Positions 62,248 through 64,000 of a stretch of 64,000 bases of DNA are shown one piece after another (the stretch's first letter is position 1; the number at the start of each line of letters is the position of its first letter). Under the pieces are notes generated by a model. The model was not told the DNA's origin, ran no database searches, and was given only the letters and a program-made list of their open reading frames with translations. The DNA lies in NCBI RefSeq assembly GCF_030689645.1, contig NZ_JAUYFU010000039.1, forward strand, positions 16,055 through 80,054, read 5' to 3'. The position numbers and the translations under genes were made by a program. This stretch comes from Humidesulfovibrio sp. Its GTDB lineage: Bacteria > Desulfobacterota > Desulfovibrionia > Desulfovibrionales > Desulfovibrionaceae.

Positions 62248-64000
62248 TTAAATCCTGACAGGCAGCTTCTGCGGCAGGCCGGAGAGCACCTTGCCGTGCT
62301 CTTTGTCCACTTCCTTGTCCACCAGCGTGCGCTCGGCGTGGCGGTAGGTCAGGCGGTAGGTCAGGTTGCGCTCGGCCTTCTCAGAGGGCGAGCCTTCGGG
62401 AGCGTACACGGCCACAAGGGCCAGGCTCTCTAGATTCTTGGGCTTCATCTCGCGGATGGCCGCTTCGATGGCCTCGCCGTGCAACGTGGCCGGGCAGATG
62501 ACCGTCACGTCGCGCCGCACGGGCGGGAACTTCGGCAGGCTCTTGAACACCGGGGTGGTGGCGCTGGAAAGCGCGCGCATGAGGTCCGCGTCCATGTCCG
62601 CCAGCCAGATGTCCTTGCGCGCGTGGTAGGCGTCGGCGATCTTGGGCTGCACGCGGCCAATGCGGCCAACAAGCTGCACGCCCGCCTTGGTCGCCACCTC
62701 AACCCGCACGCAGGGCTCAAGGTAAGGGTGCTCCGTCTCCAGCACATAGCTGCCCGAGCCCAATCGCAGGTGCGCCAGCAGATTCTCTACCAGCCCCTTC
62801 ACGTCCAGGTAGTCGGCCTCGCCCTGCTCCCAGGGCCATTCCTGGCTGTGGCGCGAGCCGTGCACCAGCATGCCCAGGCGGGAGTTCTCGCGCGCGCCGG
62901 TGTCGCTGGCCGCGTCCTCGTGGAACGCCTTGGCGACTTCGAACAGGCGCAAGCTCGCGTTACCCTGGGCCAGGTTGTGGCGGACGTTGTTCAGCAGGCC
63001 CGGAGCGATCTCCGTGCGCAGCACGTTCTGATCCTCGGTGAGCGGGTTGGCGATTTTGATGCGCCCCGCAACCGGCAGGTTGAGGCGGTCCAGGTCGTCG
63101 GTGCCGACAAAGCTGTAGTTGACCGCCTCGCGCAGGCCAGCGCCCACGGCCCAGGCCTTGAGCGCCTGAAGGAAGCCGAACTCGGTGTCGCGCATCTGCA
63201 CGGACTCAAGGGACTTGGAAATCTTGGGCAGCACGGCGGGAATGCGGTCCAGGCCATGCACGCGTCCGCATTCCTCGAACAGGTCCACCTCGCGCTCCAG
63301 GTCCAGGCGGTGCGAGGGCGAGCCCACGCGCCAGCAGTCCGGGTTGGCGTCGTTCACCGGGCAGCCCAGGCCCGTGAGGGTGCTGCGGCAGAAGTCCGCA
63401 GTCAGCTCCAGGCCCAGCAGGGCGTTGCACTTGGCGATGCGGAAGTCGTGCTCGCGCTTTGCCCAGGGCTTGGGCTCGGCCACGGCGATGCCCGCCATGA
63501 CCCTTGCGCCGGAGACCTCAGCCATGAGCTGGGCCGCGCGCTCCAGGGCGAAGAGGCTGCCCACCTGGTCCACGCCGCGCTCGAAGCGGTACGAGGACTC
63601 GCTGGGCAGGGCCAGGCGGCGGGCGGTCTTGCGGATGGTTCCGGGCCGGAAGATGGCGCACTCAAGCAAGACTTCAGTGGACTCGTCGGTGATGCTGGAA
63701 TTTGCTCCGCCCATGACACCGGCCAAGGCCACCGGGCGCTCGGCGTCCCAGATGAGCAGGTCTGAGCCCAGCAGCTTGCGTTCCTGGCCGTCAAGGGTGG
63801 TGATTGTCTGCCCTTCACTTGCAGGCGCGACGCGGATCACGTCGCCCTTGAGCAGGGTACGGTCAAAGGAGTGCAGGGGCTGGCCCAGCTCCATCAAAAT
63901 ATAATTGGTGACGTCAACGATGTTGTTGATGGGGCGCTGGCCGATGGCCAGCAGGCGGTAGCGCATCCAGTCCGGGCTCTTGTCTATCTTCGCGCCGGTG
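62248..64000 (-). CDS. pheT: Phenylalanyl-tRNA synthetase beta subunit (5' end outside window)
   Basis: Beta chain of the tetrameric enzyme that charges tRNA-Phe. About 583 C-terminal codons are visible. The visible part starts in the B3/B4 region (QRPINNIVDVTNYILMELGQ, PLHSFDRTLLKGDVIRV), passes the B5 domain (FRIAKCNALLGLELTADFCR), and ends with the ferredoxin-fold anticodon-binding domain (KFPPVRRDVTVICPATLHGE, LTYRLTYRHAERTLVDKEVD). The start codon lies beyond base 64000. It is expected to follow pheS, outside the window. Confidence 0.97.
   Translation of the reverse strand, partial: TGAKIDKSPDWMRYRLLAIGQRPINNIVDVTNYILMELGQPLHSFDRTLLKGDVIRVAPASEGQTITTLDGQERKLLGSDLLIWDAERPVALAGVMGGANSSITDESTEVLLECAIFRPGTIRKTARRLALPSESSYRFERGVDQVGSLFALERAAQLMAEVSGARVMAGIAVAEPKPWAKREHDFRIAKCNALLGLELTADFCRSTLTGLGCPVNDANPDCWRVGSPSHRLDLEREVDLFEECGRVHGLDRIPAVLPKISKSLESVQMRDTEFGFLQALKAWAVGAGLREAVNYSFVGTDDLDRLNLPVAGRIKIANPLTEDQNVLRTEIAPGLLNNVRHNLAQGNASLRLFEVAKAFHEDAASDTGARENSRLGMLVHGSRHSQEWPWEQGEADYLDVKGLVENLLAHLRLGSGSYVLETEHPYLEPCVRVEVATKAGVQLVGRIGRVQPKIADAYHARKDIWLADMDADLMRALSSATTPVFKSLPKFPPVRRDVTVICPATLHGEAIEAAIREMKPKNLESLALVAVYAPEGSPSEKAERNLTYRLTYRHAERTLVDKEVDKEHGKVLSGLPQKLPVRI

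Overview
The window is a G+C-rich (about 65%) bacterial chromosome segment, almost fully coding, with genes on both strands. Several features point to a Desulfovibrio-type sulfate reducer (Desulfobacterota, Desulfovibrionales): a mannose-family PTS EIID next to HPr and Enzyme I, a tungstate ABC transporter, a periplasmic-type CbiK cobaltochelatase behind a cobalamin riboswitch and followed by an ABC importer and CobI/CbiL, a MoeA protein fused to a binding-protein-like domain, and a heme-motif hybrid kinase. The assignment rests on gene content and protein style; no rRNA or other marker was available to test it.

Layout. 1-9017 (minus): smpB (partial), Enzyme I, HPr, EIID, bioB, rsmI, an HD-domain protein, an RlmD-like methyltransferase and a DUF3108 protein. 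9192-14322: CBS protein, tupABC with a palindromic operator candidate, a 2-hydroxyacid dehydrogenase, a 47-aa membrane protein, a terminator-rich gap with a perfect 50-bp palindrome, and trmH. 14458-17242: a three-gene signalling unit (CheY-like, HPt plus STAS-like, CheA whose own P1 looks degenerate). 17253-22011: cobalamin riboswitch, cbiK, permease, ATPase, binding protein, cobI. 22043-27256: glycerate kinase, Crp-like regulator, lipoprotein, glycosyltransferase, threonylcarbamoyl-AMP synthase. 27257-27943 is a 687-bp gap with AT-rich stretches and hairpins. 27944-32251: Nudix, glgA, a stand-alone CBM48 protein, a frameshifted minus-strand gene and malQ (glycogen metabolism). 32442-36570: groES, groEL, hybrid kinase. 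36783-43870: lepB, ruvX, mltG, moeA-PBP, argC, DUF1844, plsY.

Two islands differ in base composition. An A+T-rich TIR-like protein gene (43909-44718) sits between plsY and a cysteine-peptidase-like gene. An A+T-richer mrr type IV restriction gene (61275-62176), broken by a frameshift and a stop codon, lies between pheT and a merR-type gene. Both look like horizontally acquired defence genes, one apparently intact and one dead.

44752-48514 (minus) holds the peptidase-like gene, hflX (apparently lacking a standard start codon), a one-domain IMP cyclohydrolase and a TPR protein. 48757-54820 is a flagellar basal-body/export operon (flgB-flgC-fliE-fliF-fliG-fliH-fliI) behind a sigma-54-type promoter. 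54827-64000 (minus) holds a secreted peptidase-like protein, DUF2784, a diguanylate cyclase, a NYN-domain protein, AsmA, MerR, dead mrr (plus) and pheT (partial at the window end). No rRNA, tRNA, CRISPR array or insertion sequence was recognised.
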